DNA of 64,000 nucleotides from Enoplolaimus lenunculus (GCA_030248215.1 JASANG010000402.1:1-64000); one strand, 5' to 3'; shown: positions 37,301-49,110, counted from the first letter of the stretch. The notes: generated by a model not told the origin, from the letters alone. Made by a program: numbers and translations.

Positions 37301-39248
37301 ATACGGCAAATTAGCAATGGATTCGGATTTGTCGGCGTCACCCTACCCACGGAGTTTGACACCAGATCGTGCATCTTTCCAAATACACTTAACTTTGTCA
37401 CAGAACTGAACTGATAATATTTAGAAGCCTTGTCGTTCATAATTTTCCACACGCATCGAGTAGCAACAAATAAGGGAACTAACATTCGTTACTAGTACCG
37501 AAATCCCACGGTGTCCCTTGGTCAACCGGCCGATTGCCCCAGCCGGCAGTTCCGTTATCGACTGCCGCTGAACCGCTGTTTCCGCGTCCTTGGATTGGTG
37601 CCACACCGCCGCCAGTCATTGCCGATCCGCTACTTCGTTGACCTTTAATATAAAAATAACAAATTCAGGAAAATCAAATCAGCTCTTAAACAAGTTGGCA
37701 ATGTTTAATACAAATTTGCGAAATCCAATATAATTAACCTCAAAACATAAACTTCATTTTTCGTTTATTGGCTGCGCTTGCGCTATCCGCACATCATAAA
37801 TAAATTTGCAATTTGAATAAATACATAATAAACAATTTGTATGTCAGCAAATGTAATGATCAAGTCTCAGGACGCAAGTTAAAACTATACAATAAACATC
37901 ATCACACACCAACCAACTTATAAACTGATGCCTACCCGGAGCTCCTCCAGCCGATATGACCGCAGCGCCACTTGTAGCATTCGCACCTGCCGGTGCTGTT
38001 GCTTGTGTTTGCTGTTGATAATGACCGCCGCTTCCACCACTGCCAGCCGTGGATTGCTGTTGTTGACTTGCTGATGAAGCTGAATGATGTGGTACAACGT
38101 TCTTTTTGGCGACTTCCGACCACGAACTGCCGCCAGTGATACCGCCTGTCGACGCACTTGGACTTGTCCCCGATGTTGTGTTGGGCGTTGTCGGAGTTGC
38201 GATTGGTGCCGTCATCGATGCGCCGCTAGGGCCACCGGAGCCCCACTAAAAACAAAGCTAACATTAGATTTGATGATACCACTAAAACAAGCACATATTT
38301 GAGCTGTCTACGTCTGACTCCGGTATGGCTTGAGCCATACCGCGACATGTCATGTGCAATGGTTAAAAACAGCTCTTTCTTTATACTATGTGCGGTTAAT
38401 CGTGCTTAGAAATTGGTTTCAGTTAAAACTATTGCTCCCATTTGACTCGCAAGTCGAGAGTTTTGACTTAATCTGAGCTTGAAACATTTGCACTAAAAAT
38501 AAGACATAATGTTTTCAAAAATTTGAAATATGAATATCTGGATACAGATAAGCTTCAACTGATCAAATTCAAAAACACAACATTCATATACTCAAAAACT
38601 GTTATACCTTTTGAAACTCAATGACAATCAGACATTTAAACACCTTTAAACACAACAACTACTCACCGATCTTTGTTGCTGTTGCGACATGGGCGGCGGA
38701 GGCGCTCCCCAGCCGGATGTACCGCTTGACGTCGCTGTCGATGCTGGTGGTGGCACGCCCCAGCCAGTACTGCCGCCGCCACTTGCTGACGGTGGACCAC
38801 CTTGTTGTGCGCCGCCTACAGAGGACTGATCTGGTGTACCGGTGGCGCCCCATCCATGATCCCACGGTGACGATTTAGTTCCGCCACCAGTACTAGCACC
38901 ACTACCACCGCCGCCATTCGTACCCGTCGACGGCGGTGGTATATTCCATTGATGTTGTTGCTGTTGTTGTTGTTGCTGATAATTTGACGACCCAGGCGGC
39001 GCGGTTGTACCCCAGCCAGACGATGCCGCCTGACTGCTGCCATCGCCTCCACTATTCGATGACGTCATTCCTGGATGAGTACCAGCGCCACTGCCAGAGC
39101 CAAATATTCCGCGGCCGCCGGCCGCTGCATTACTACCGACGACGACAGCGCTGGGCGGATTCCAAATTGAAGTCTGAACATCGCCAGCACCCGTAGTTGC
39201 ACTAGACGACTGATCTGTGCCACTAGTTGGCCACATTCTCATTGACAT
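22382..39248 (-). CDS. GW182/TNRC6-family protein, miRNA-silencing scaffold, complete, 19 coding exons
   Basis: Coding exons in order: 39248-38667, 38245-37936, 37642-37499, 37105-36716, 36003-35915, 35528-34865, 32365-32265, 31916-31281, 30977-30743, 30428-29923, 29558-29397, 28865-28684, 28456-28357, 27786-27201, 26643-26465, 25833-25651, 25484-24906, 24448-24289, 23061-22382. All have GT/AG borders with matching phases and total 6468 bases (2155 residues plus stop). Exons 1-8 hold about 30 Trp in GW/WG contexts (Argonaute-binding), ending IWGDPTKQQATDIKRW. Residues 1220-1273 are UBA-like (LRQAVSAGYISIELLNKPLP), then comes a coiled coil. PPEFEPGKPW near 1607 is the conserved GW182 block beside PAM2. 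An RRM spans about 1865-1945. An in-frame TGA 30 bases upstream supports the start. It is longer than human TNRC6A (~1960) because of Gln, Gly and Ala runs. It recruits PABP and deadenylases in cytoplasmic P-bodies. Confidence 0.93.
23502..23813 (-). mobile_element. hAT-type MITE A' (CAGGGTGCAACCGG family) in GW182 intron 18, 312 bp
   Basis: Terminal inverted repeats CAGGGTGCAACCGG / CCGGTTGCACCTTG with TTCCGG hexamer tracts inside. Flanked by ATTGTAAT and ATTGTAAA, a 7/8 match to an 8-bp target duplication, as hAT elements make. The interior matches the 44517 copy in reverse orientation (tggcttttcaaaagag / cttatattcggagtacaagtgg phrases). Confidence 0.85.
23946..24241 (-). mobile_element. 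MITE 'F' copy in GW182 intron 18
   Basis: Begins CCAGTGTGTAGCCGAATATCC, the reverse complement (one mismatch) of the right end of the copy at 56030-56403. CGTTTCCGTTATTTTTCG and CCGTTTCCATTATTTTTAC units lie at the two sides. Confidence 0.6.
24289..24970 (-). other. GW182 RRM, first two exons of three
   Basis: The domain starts at the end of exon 17 (NQWIVLSNLNQH) and continues in exon 18 (IDEHQLRAVCTRSGGQLQAF, then GSTFAVAQF). It finishes in exon 19 (ISVGIAKDPEVDRLLKLC, 23061-23006). It aligns with the TNRC6 pattern [21 protein letters not shown] ... GNALVRY ... ILAEFASEEEISRFF. GW182 RRMs are non-canonical and are not thought to bind RNA by the usual RNP aromatics. Here RNP1 reads GSTFAVAQF. 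Confidence 0.85.
26074..26400. mobile_element. MITE 'B2' copy (GAGACCGAGAC hexamer family) in GW182 intron 15
   Basis: Starts with caggaatggcggttccgg, then accgaggctgagactgagatcgg. It continues with the phrases ccgagactaaaaatcg, aaataccgagactg and gcggagtccgaga, which parallel the larger 46905-47455 copy. Right end not clear. Confidence 0.5.
26465..26643 (-). other. GW182 exon 15 with conserved PPEFEPGKPW motif
   Basis: The last 20 residues contain GEDGPPEFEPGKPWIYNGTQ, and exon 16 opens VDEHTTPQDL. This matches the vertebrate [29 protein letters not shown] block in the silencing region. It is one of the strongest family identifiers in the window. Confidence 0.9.
29397..29558 (-). other. GW182 exon 11, UBA-like / conserved glutamine-proximal domain
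   Basis: IITSIIAARLRQAVSAGYIS...LLNKPLPTAMLLLLNQLIERIPKLEQAE corresponds to the TNRC6 QIRMAVQNGYLNPQILNQPLSPQTLLLLNQLLQ region. The next exon (28865-28684) continues as a charged coiled coil with heptad-like Leu/Ile spacing (EVNELKKEIQELQAKIV). Confidence 0.85.
32491..32553. repeat. GACGGACGGCGCC-family repeat, copy 3 (GW182 intron 6)
   Basis: gtgacggacgacacgtaccg and cacgggtgacggacggcgcc, followed by gtacgtcaagtatagcgcaac, all shared with the 1031, 9613 and 57361 copies. Confidence 0.45.
33361..33389. repeat. Perfect 13-bp-arm hairpin
   Basis: CGAAACTCCGATC, GAA loop, GATCGGAGTTTCG. No T-run follows, and in eukaryotic intron context a terminator role is not expected. Probably an internal part of a dispersed repeat that continues through GTCCGTCCGTCC at 33436-33447. 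Confidence 0.85.
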
Positions 39249-42200
39249 TGATAAAATAAAAAATTGAATTGAACGTCAATTTTCCACACAATAATAACTG
39301 TGTTGACTATAACTGTTGTATCGTCGTGTATACCTGTCACAGTTCGTATGCAGTATTGATCAACCTAAAACAAATTTAATACGGACGTGGCATATAATAT
39401 ATACGTATGTCAGGTATCCGCCTGATATTTATTTTACCGGCTACACCGGATAGTACGTACGTAAAATGTGCACTGCAACGGATGTTAACCGGATATAGGA
39501 TCTATTTATTTATTATATGTTTGTGCACAGTATGGTACTTAGTATTTAAGCCGTGCAAAAATATATTATTTGTTGGTTTAAAATTGTTGGCTTGGATTTT
39601 TGTTTTCACGTCAGTAACCACGATTTCAATCGACACGACACGAATAGATAAATATAGGTACGTATGTCACTGACATATTTCGTGACGGAATTCAAAATAT
39701 TTGACGCAGTACATAAATTAGCATTCATTTATCGGAATTGGTAATCAACTTGTTTTTTTGGGTTTACCTGCTATCCTCCTTTTTGACAGGCCTTGGAAAA
39801 AAATCGCTGCCCCGTCCTTGCTACTTTCTCCTGTGAGGACGAAGGGTAAGCGCTGTTCAGCGAAGCAAACCATAACTCATTTTAACACAGCTCAATGAAA
39901 CATGTATGCCTATGTGCATGCAATCCAAAATTACAGCAACACAATGAGTATGTAAAGAAAGGGTAACGCAAAATATCGCCCTCCCCTGTAAAACTTTCCA
40001 GGACACACCACATTACAGCCACCACTCACTAGTGAATTGAGCAGTAGTTTGAATAGCAATTTTAACGTTCACACCAAATAATCAAGATGCTTGCAATATT
40101 GCCAGAATTAAAATCGCCGACAAATACCTTTGAGATACGAATTTAGCGTAGACACAGAATTGAAATGCCAAGTCGCACACAATGTGTAGCTGTATATATA
40201 GTACACAATGGTCGTTTTTATGTTTGTTACAACCTCAGACAATATGACAAATGTTATCAATGTCCACGAGTTTTCAGCGTTGTCAATGGAAAATCAGTAT
40301 TGTAGCAGCGTGAACCAAAGACACACCCAAAATTAAGTGTTAGTAGAACGTTAAGCAGCAGGCAGATACACAAAAAATGCCGTTGTTGTTGTTATTATTA
40401 TATTATTATTGTGTGCCAGTGTGATCACATGAAATATATGACGTTACGCATCTTCGGCAATAAATCGGCAGTACTGATATAACAAAATACAACACAAATG
40501 ATATATATTATACGTATCGTACCAATATAATGCAAATAGAAACCCCAGAATTGACTATTACAGCATATATATTGAGCGAATACCACGCAAGTGTAGTGAG
40601 TTAATTTTGGGCCTTGTTTTTAGACTGCTAAGTCGTATTTTTTGTTTATTTTATTATTATAATTGTCGTTTTTATGATTTACTTTGATTTACAGATATAA
40701 AAAATAGCTACATAATATTGCTGAAGCAGTGTTTGTACGCAGGACTATTTGAAATTTAATACCACAGCAACAGACCATATTAATTGCAACCGTATTAAAC
40801 ATTCAGGTAATTATTATATAATGTTGGATAGTAATATTATTAATAGAGATTGAAATAAAAAAGAATAACGCATATTTGACTTTATTTAACGTCTTATAAT
40901 ATGTATAATGAAGTATAAATGGTTAATATGAATGAGACGAAATAATAAAAGTCACAAATTAATGGCCGAATCAGATGTTTTATCCATAATTATTAACCGA
41001 AAAATAAATTGTAAGGAAGTAATGTGAAACATAGTTATATATTAATAGAAATACAATATTTTATTACCAGATAACTTGCATATAGCAGCTCGATACAGAC
41101 ACAGCGATAAGCACGTTATTTTAGCAAATTGCAGCAGTTAGAACACGAATTACTTTTGAATGTTTACGATTTTTTAATGTTAATTATATACCAGTCTGGC
41201 AAACTATATATACGTTGTTGTAGCTAATATAATTTTTGCACCGTTCCAAGTCGATGGATAAACACCGATAAATAAATACTGAGTAGTGCGTATATTAAAT
41301 GCGCAAGGTTTCTCGTACACGTAAACGCAAACAGCTACCTTTGGGTTAACTTTGTGTCTTCAAAGTTCACAATGATAACGCACTGTTTCGCTTTATTGCA
41401 CGCAAAAGTTTCAAAAATAATAGTAATGACGTTTGCACTCTTGTGTTTATACCGTTTTGTCTCTATTTAACGACGGTTCCCGCCAATATATAATTACTTA
41501 AGTAGTATATATTGATGTACAATAGTTTGTGTCAAAAACGTAGCTTCTACCAGATCGTAGTAATTTTGGTCATATTAATGCAAGGACAAGTAAGTACAGC
41601 TGTTCATAGCACAAACCGGCACACAGAGTGATAGTGTTGAACCATGGCCAATATTTCTTGACTGTTCGTTGTAGATCGACAATTAGCTTTTAAGATGATT
41701 GCATGTATATATATAGATATTTAATGATACTGTCTTTATTAATATCTTTTAGTTGGTACGGTTCGCATACAAAACATATATTATAAATCGGTATCGGAGA
41801 CAAAATAAAGCTTCTGCAAATAGATATATATATTAATTTCGTCAATGCTTTATACGAAGTAAACACAATTAAGCGGATTAAGCCGAGTTAATCAGATACA
41901 AATATATCAACATATACGACCGATATTAACACAGTAGAATTAGGTATTTCAGACACACTGTATTGAAGCTAGTTTACATACGTATAGTTATCGTTGAGTG
42001 TTAATTTGGAGCAATTATTTAAGGATGTACTGTGTAGGTCGATAATCGGGATTATAATTTACTCATCAAGCTATTAATACAAATGATAATGTAATGTTAA
42101 TACACGTATTCGACTAAAGACCACAGTTTATACTTATATATATTATGAATATGTTCGATACAATTCACAGCGCAACCGCAGTTGACTTAAAAATATTGTT

Positions 42201-44508
42201 CAAATTTGAACCAAATTGGAAGGTACGTAATGAATGACGTTATTGTTGTTGTTTTGTTTGTTAGGTATAACACAAACAATCAAGCCAAACGATATAACGA
42301 GAATGTTTGTGTGTGTATAAGCAAGCGTTATTATACCGTTGGTTTTACACGAACACCGAAAATAACAACACGTTGTTCGTTCAGTGCAGTTTGCGATGTG
42401 ACAATTTTGACTTGTTTTGATTGTCTGCAAAATAAGCAAACAACAATGTTAGGTATTTTGCGTTCAAAAATAACCAAGTTACATACGTATCACGGAAGGT
42501 TCGTTCATCCGTAAACACGCATTGTTCGACACGACCGAACTCTGCACATGCCCGGGAATGCAGTTAATACAAACACGTTTTTGAAACCAAACAATAATAT
42601 AAAATTTTATAAAGTATTACAAAATCGTTTTACCATAAGGTTACGCCCCGGTTTTTTTGGTATCCTGCCGCGCCGTGGTCAACACGTAATAATAGGCGTG
42701 TGCAACGTGCAACGACATAATTTTTGCTCCACACGCGATTCTAACTAAAGTTTATTATGATCTTTACGGAATAAGTTAATGTTACTTTTCGGACAAAACG
42801 AATTTTCTTCATTTTTTATTAAAAAGAGCAGCGTACAGTTGTCAAAGGTATTGCAAATGCCAATACACTACGCAACACTTAAAGCCAAGCTAACAAAAAC
42901 AAACCAATTTGCAAATTTAGATGGTCATATATTGAATGTTTGTCTGTTTTTGGGTTTCCGTTTAACCGAGTTACCTTCCAACACTGAGGAAAGACTCCCA
43001 TTCCTGTTAGCAAGCAACAAACTAATTTTCAGATATCAACTTACACGGCGTTGATGAACAAATCACAAAAGATTGAACACCAAAGTAGTTGAGGCACTTG
43101 ATCGTACGTTACAAATTTGATATCTTGAACGTCCTCCTGTCGGTATATTCTATACACGTACGTGTTGTATTATTCCAACAAAGCACACACAGCAGCAACT
43201 TTGGAACTTATTTAAGTAGCACAATATGATAGAGTACTAGTAAGCAAAGCATACGTATGTACGCATATATACGTACATAATATATGCTTCTATCGTTGAC
43301 AGACGCTCACAACGAAACCGAGACACAGACGTTCGATTGCGTAAGAACCAAAACAGTCGTTAAAAATAGTACCAATGGTGACGTCCAGCGACACAAATAT
43401 TATAATATGTAGGAGATGTAGGTAGCAAAGCAATACCAGACAATGGCAAGAAGTATATACGAACAATTAATTGTTGTTGTTGTTGCAGTGCCGATAAACT
43501 GTCTTCTCTGAGAGTTTGAGGTGACACACAGTTTAGTACACAGCACAGTGGCAAGCTTGGTACAAAGTGAAGCTGCTGAAACGATATTATACAATTGCAC
43601 CACAATAAAAAGGTTGTATGCCGCACACGTAAAACGTAGTCATCTGGGCCAGACATCTTATATTTATGATCAAAGATGATATAACAGCGTACCGGCAAAT
43701 GCGTACGACATTTAATAAACAAAAAACATGTAGCTATTTATATACATACAGTGTACAGGCGGTACATAAAAGGTGAAGTCAAATACTTTGCCTGGACCGC
43801 CAGAAATTTTATTAAGCCGAGCACAAAAGTGTAAACTAATAAACTAAAACTACCAGGACAACAGATTTTTAAAAAACCACACAAAATTTCCCTCCGAAAC
43901 AAAACGCTGCATGCATAGCACGCTTGTCGTCCCTTCACTTACATCACTAAAAATTTTGTTAACACTGCGCTTTACATATTACACAAGTAAACATTTACAT
44001 TTATTGACATCAAAATTTCGTGCATCTGCAACAAAATTGTAACGGTTCCTCAGGATACTGTATTAAAGTTAGTATCGGCAATCGAAATCGGATCGATATC
44101 AATATTTCAATGTAAAATACGGCAGCAGCAAAAATTTTGGACGGTATCGGCTTGGGAGTGTTGCACCGAAATTCCCGTTCAAGAAAATTAATGAAAATAT
44201 ATAATATTCGATTCCTGATCCTGCTCGCTGTTGTGCCAAAATGCCTTTCATATCGTTTAGTTAACGAGTTGTTACGTAAACTAAAATGTTTGGTGAGTAC
44301 AACGAAGTCAATAAAATCTTGCTTCAAGGCACGTTTTTGACTATTTTACTATAAAGAAAACCAGCAATTCGGTGTTGAAATTTACTTTAAAGTCCGGTTC
44401 CGGTTCGTATTCCTGCAAAAAGTTTAATTCCAGTTCCCGTTTGAACCCCCGGTATCAGCAGTCAGCACATCACTAGTCTTAGACCAAATTTTTATTCGGG
44501 CCATGCAT
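39249..44508. other. Intergenic DNA upstream of GW182, no gene seen
   Basis: The GW182 promoter should lie within the first part, but I see no reliable TATA or initiator. The remainder is AT-rich with many tatatata phrases and short frames with no domain. Family A'/D-like accgaaattcccg and gtatcgg fragments occur near 44050-44170. Confidence 0.45.
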
Positions 44509-44516
44509 GTATATAT

Positions 44517-44901
44517 CAGGGTGCAACCGGAATTACAATTTACCGGAACCGGAACCGGAATTTGAAAATTTTACCGGAACCGGAAAATGAAAAATGCATT
44601 TCACCAAAAATTTCATTTTAATCTTATTTTTTGCTCTATTATTTGTGAAATAACCTTAGTCGAACAGAGATATTTATTTTATTTGTTGTATTTTAGATTT
44701 TCATCATCGACTGAAGTGAAATCCACCATCAATGGCTTATATTCGGAGTACAAGTGGCTTTCAAAAGAGATTATTAAAAATTAGCAAAGTTAATAAAACG
44801 GCCAAATTATAATACCGGAATTTTTAAATCCGGTAAAAATTTACCGGAACCGGAAGGTGAAAAAATGCCGGAACCGGAACCCGAATTCCGGTTGCACCCT
44901 G
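44517..44901 (+). mobile_element. hAT-type MITE A' (CAGGGTGCAACCGG family), 385 bp, perfect 8-bp target duplication
   Basis: Starts CAGGGTGCAACCGGAATT and ends AATTCCGGTTGCACCCTG, an exact 18-bp inverted repeat. It is bordered by GTATATAT at 44509-44516 and GTATATAT at 44902-44909. (ACCGGA)n-type tracts lie inside both ends. The interior matches the 23502-23813 copy. Non-coding, mobilised in trans by a hAT transposase not seen here. Confidence 0.93.
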
Positions 44902-46019
44902 GTATATATAGTACAGGTCATGGTAGCACCGAATCCTCGATTTGACTAAATCAGAATCTGCTACTATTTGGTCAAATCCGGATGTATATAAACCATAGAT
45001 TTTGCAAAATTCCAATATATCAATAATCATTCAATTGCTATAACAACATACTTTCGAAAAACGCACTCATAACTTTTTTGAAAATTTTTTAATTTTATTT
45101 CCAGTCGCGGTGCAAAAATTGACCGAGATTGCAACTAAAACTCTCGGGTCTCAGTTTTTATCCTAGACCGTCTATCCCTGCATAACATTAGAAACTTGCG
45201 ACCGGATATACTGACTCAGAGTTCAGTAAATCACAAGTTTTTGCAGTTGCTAAGCTGAGAAATTTCAGAGTAAATTTACGGGAATATGATGACTGTGTGA
45301 CATCTGTTCCCATTCGGTAATAAATCCGATTACAAATGCACCCTGGCCAAACATTAAACTTGAATTAGTTAAACTGATAAAGCATGCAGCATGCATTCCT
45401 TCACATGGTTCGTCCAGGTTCCGTCCCAGGGTTTGCCAGAAACGAAGTATATAAAGCTTACATACTTGTTGTTACGAAGGCGCAAATAACGTACATATTT
45501 TGCTGTGATGTCTGATACGCGATTTGAATGTATATACTTTCAACTTTCACTATGAAAATGCAATATTAATTAAAAATACTTTAACTAACCGTAGAACAGG
45601 TTGTTACGAAACAAAATACGCAAATTTATGCCGCTTGCCAATGTAAAGCAACGAAATATTGATTTGTCAACCGCGAAGCAGGCTTTCGAATCAGAAGATA
45701 ATACGAGGAACGTGCTTTGTCCGGGTAAAACAAAGTCAACACACACAGACACGTACTATATATGTTTGAGTAACGTTGCAAAAATGTATCCAGACCACGT
45801 CGTTGTTTGGCAATGTTTCAAAAATGATGCACAGTATGCAATGCAGTTCCTATTAAAAGTAAATAGGCAATCATATATACGTAACTGCACGAGCATCTGT
45901 CTACTGTGATCGCACTGCTAATGACAAATAACGATAACAAAACAACCTGCTACAGAACGTTAAAAACATTAAAATTGTATTTTAAAAAACTCAGTGTAAT
46001 AATACGTTATTTAAGACAT

Positions 46020-46198
46020 CAAACCCCATTCACATGTGCAAGTTTTTGCAGCGCGAACTTGCAGCTGCAAGTTTTGTTCGAAAACTCATTACAAAAAACT
46101 AAGCTTGAAGCTGTAAGAAGGCTTGCAAAAACTTGCACTAGCATATACTGCAGCTTCGAGTGCTCTGCAAAAACTTGCACGTGTAAATTGGGTTTAAA
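46020..46198. mobile_element. Short foldback MITE (GTGCAAGTTTTTGCAG ends), 179 bp
   Basis: The left arm AAACCCCATTCACATGTGCA continues into AGTTTTTGCAG, and the right arm is its inverse (CTGCAAAAACTTGCACGTGT then AAATTGGGTTT). Arms are about 33 bases with few mismatches. Non-coding. Confidence 0.75.
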
Positions 46199-46904
46199 TC
46201 AGAGCATACGACATACCTGATAAACTGTATTACACGCAGAACTTCCAAGTCAAATCACAACAGTTTTGATATTCGGTAAACCCACTGATTAGCTCGAACT
46301 AACTACAACGCTTTACATGTAAATGATGATGACGTCATACAGTTGATAATGACACACATGCACCGGCTTTGGTCAACAATGAGCAGCATAGAATCAAACA
46401 CAAATGACAGATACACGTAGTTCTATACAATGTTCAGTTAAAGGTATACGTATATAATCCAGTCACACCGTCACTATAATGTACGTTATCTTTGAACTCC
46501 GTTTAATTAAAGTCACGTCAATCAAACTATAATATGCTCGATTTCGGAATCGTGTTGTAATTATTTATTGGCACTTGAATTAAATTGCTTTGCAGACTCG
46601 TCGTCACTTCGTCGATTGCCTAGTGAAAAATAACACACTTCCAAAGCGTTTGTCACCGCAGTATTCACACACGTGTAGCACAACACTTTACAAAGCGATT
46701 ATTTTGTTACGAACTCTATTAATACGACTACGTGTCTCGCTAAAATAAAGATGATTCCTTGCATATACATACATTCAAACACAACAACTGCCGCAGGCAA
46801 ACGTTAGGTTGCAGATCCTTATGCGAACGTTATACCATTGCGCCAGTTAGCATCCATCCTCGACTATGTACTTTAAATAGTTATCGTCTGCTAAGTATGT
46901 CGAC

Positions 46905-47455
46905 CAGGGATGGACGGTCTCGGTCAAAAAAACGAGACCGAGACTGAGACAGAGACCCAACCTACATCGAACGGGACTCTTGGTCTCGGTCTCGATTCTT
47001 ACCGTGACTGTACTGAAAATATACTGAAAATATAATGTTTTTTCTAGCAAAAGTTTTGAATATTTTGTGTCTGCTCTGAATTGCGATTTAATTCATACAA
47101 TTAAACTAATAACCGCAAACTTAATTTTTTTACTTTATTAATTTACGCACCACTTAGGAATGGTGGCTCATCTATGTCATAATGTAGTAAGATAATCACT
47201 GTGAGGGAATTTGAAAAATTACGCAATATATACACTCATAAGTAGTGTTGAATGAAGTTAACAAGTGCCCAATTTATAGTGGTTCACTCATATACGTACA
47301 TTTAGTCTAAACTGTGAGCAAAACTTTGTTGCGCCCTTTCAGCAAACCACCGAGACTCAAAAAAGCGAGACTGAGACCAGCCAAATCCTGAGACTGGCCG
47401 AGACCGGCCAAATCCCGACACTTGCGGAGACCGAGTACAAAACCGCCCATCCCTG
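46905..47455. mobile_element. hAT-like MITE 'B2' (CAGGGATGG..CGGTCTCGG), 551 bp
   Basis: Left end CAGGGATGGACGGTCTCGGT and right end ACCGCCCATCCCTG. Both ends have degenerate GAGACC/GGTCTC hexamer tracts. Flanks ATGTCGAC and ACGTCAAC match at 6 of 8 positions, consistent with an old 8-bp duplication. A detached end (gaccgtctatccctg) lies near 45165-45181. Confidence 0.7.
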
Positions 47456-47591
47456 ACGTCAACCACATGCTGCCGGATAACATACAACACAAATACACAA
47501 TGTGCATTGCATATTCACAGTATATGTGTCACATGTTTACATGCCCAAACTGTCACCAAGGTTGTTGCTTGACCATCCATCCTATTTTCGA

Positions 47592-47962
47592 TAGGGATGT
47601 GCCGATTAAGCGGCATCGGTAATAATCGGCACTTTTCGTGAGTATCGGCATCGGCATTGCAAAAAAATTACCGATTCTTTGCCGATACTTACTTTTTGCA
47701 CATAAACAATCAGTTGGGATGCTATCAGTTTTATTTCTGGGCGCATACCTGTGTGCCTAGTCAGGAAACTGTTACTTATTTCTTTTGCGTTTGTTTGACA
47801 AAATTAATTGAAATTAACCGTTCTTATAAATTTTTAATCGTTTGTGATGGTATTGTTAGGGTTTAATTATTAAACATGGTGTGCTAAAGTTGGAATCGGC
47901 ATCAGCAAAATTTCATAATAAGAATCGGCATCGCCAAAAATTTTGGTATCGGCACATCCCTA
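47592..47962. mobile_element. hAT-like MITE 'C2' (TAGGGATGTGCCGAT), 371 bp, perfect 8-bp target duplication
   Basis: Ends TAGGGATGTGCCGAT and ...TCGGCACATCCCTA, with (GGCATC)-type hexamer tracts beside each. ATTTTCGA occurs immediately before (47584-47591) and after (47963-47970). This terminus type is common among animal hAT MITEs. Non-coding. Confidence 0.9.
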
Positions 47963-48522
47963 ATTTTCGACTGCATACCGTATTCAAAGCCCGTTGCACT
48001 CATGGCGTAGCAACATCTATACCAGTTAGTAAACAGCTAAAAAGTGGCTACGGAGCGAATGTGCACTACATAATTGCATATGCACCAGACAAGCATATCT
48101 TCATGCTTACATGAACAATAAAGAACGTCTTATTCTGTTCTCATCTGTGATAGCATAAAGAAACGAGAATTGAGTTGAAGGAGAAAAATTTTGATGAAAA
48201 ACTAGAGCAGATGCTAGTTTCCGGATCGTGTTACCACGGTGGCAACAAAACATCCGATTCTGCAAAGATTAGCGGTTCCGATTCGGGTGTGAAAAAGCCG
48301 AACCCACAAACGATCTTCGACATATACTTATTACGTTCTTACTGCACGCATGTGTAATATTATACTTGTCCGTTATGTGCACATGCAATATAGTGCAGTG
48401 CACTGTATGAATGTATATATGTATGTATGTATGTAATTTATGTATGCTAGCTGAGCTGGCACTGGCAGCATACGGTCGACATATATAGTCAACAATAAAA
48501 GTATCTATATACTTGGACAGGT

Positions 48523-48690
48523 GGGTTACGTGGCGCAGTGGTAGAGCGTTTGCCTAAGGATCCGTAGATCGCCAGTTCAAAACCACCCGTAATACGCTTT
48601 TCCAGCTGCTTAGTTAAAAGGTCTGACGTCTTCTTGGTTCCTACGTAGGGACATGGGTGTAACGCCTGCAGCATGGCAATGCAAATCGTC
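48523..48690 (+). repeat. tRNA-derived SINE, type 1
   Basis: TGGCGCAGTGGTAGAGCG is a good A box and AGTTCAAAACC an acceptable B box. The 3' part (acccgtaa.cgcttt, ttagttaaaag, tgacgtcttc) recurs at 49010-49110. The T-arm is not tRNA-quality, so it is not scored as a tRNA gene. Confidence 0.65.
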
Positions 48691-48770
48691 TTATACGCTA
48701 GTCAGTGTGATAAGTTGGTTGTTAGGGTACTTTTTTCGTTCTGAGTTCTTGCAGCTGAAAACGAGGGCCG

Positions 48771-48852
48771 TTCTTGCGAGTTTTCGATCCCATGACCCAT
48801 AGCTGACAGATTTTCAGTCCAGCGCGCTACCACTGAGTCAACCTCAACATTA
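48771..48852 (-). repeat. tRNA-derived SINE, type 2 (tRNA-like head)
   Basis: On the minus strand GACTCAGTGGTAGCGCGCTG, then GGACTGAAAATCTGTC as an anticodon-arm-like stretch, and GGGATCGAAAA as a B-box-like element. The spacing is tRNA-like, but the acceptor stem does not pair. Confidence 0.5.
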
Positions 48853-48984
48853 CACTCATGTATCTTGTCGATGTTTTACTGCTGCTGCACATGAAGGCAC
48901 TACATATGCAACAGTGTTCGAACTGATGTGCAGCATCAGCGTGAGGTTATATTTTGCCACCATGCATCCGCATCATATAACCAA

Positions 48985-49110
48985 AGAAAAAGTAGTTGGA
49001 GGCGGTCTACTTGGCACCGTAGGCCGCTAATTCGAAACCACCCGTAACCCGCTTTGTGATTAGTTAAAAGATATGAAGTCTCGTTTACTACATAGGCTGA
49101 CACTTACATT
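48985..49110 (+). repeat. tRNA-derived SINE, type 1, second copy lacking its A box
   Basis: Shares ccgtag.tcgc, TTCGAAACCACCCGTAA, CGCTTT, TTAGTTAAAAG and GAAGTCTC with the 48523 copy, but the 5' third is replaced or lost. Confidence 0.5.

Noticed and set aside
45601-46220. Two adjacent ~100-codon plus-strand frames
   Set aside because: No domain, and the second crosses a foldback MITE.
48529-48600. Possible tRNA gene
   Set aside because: Good A box but poor T-loop, and the same 3' body repeats at 49010; a SINE.
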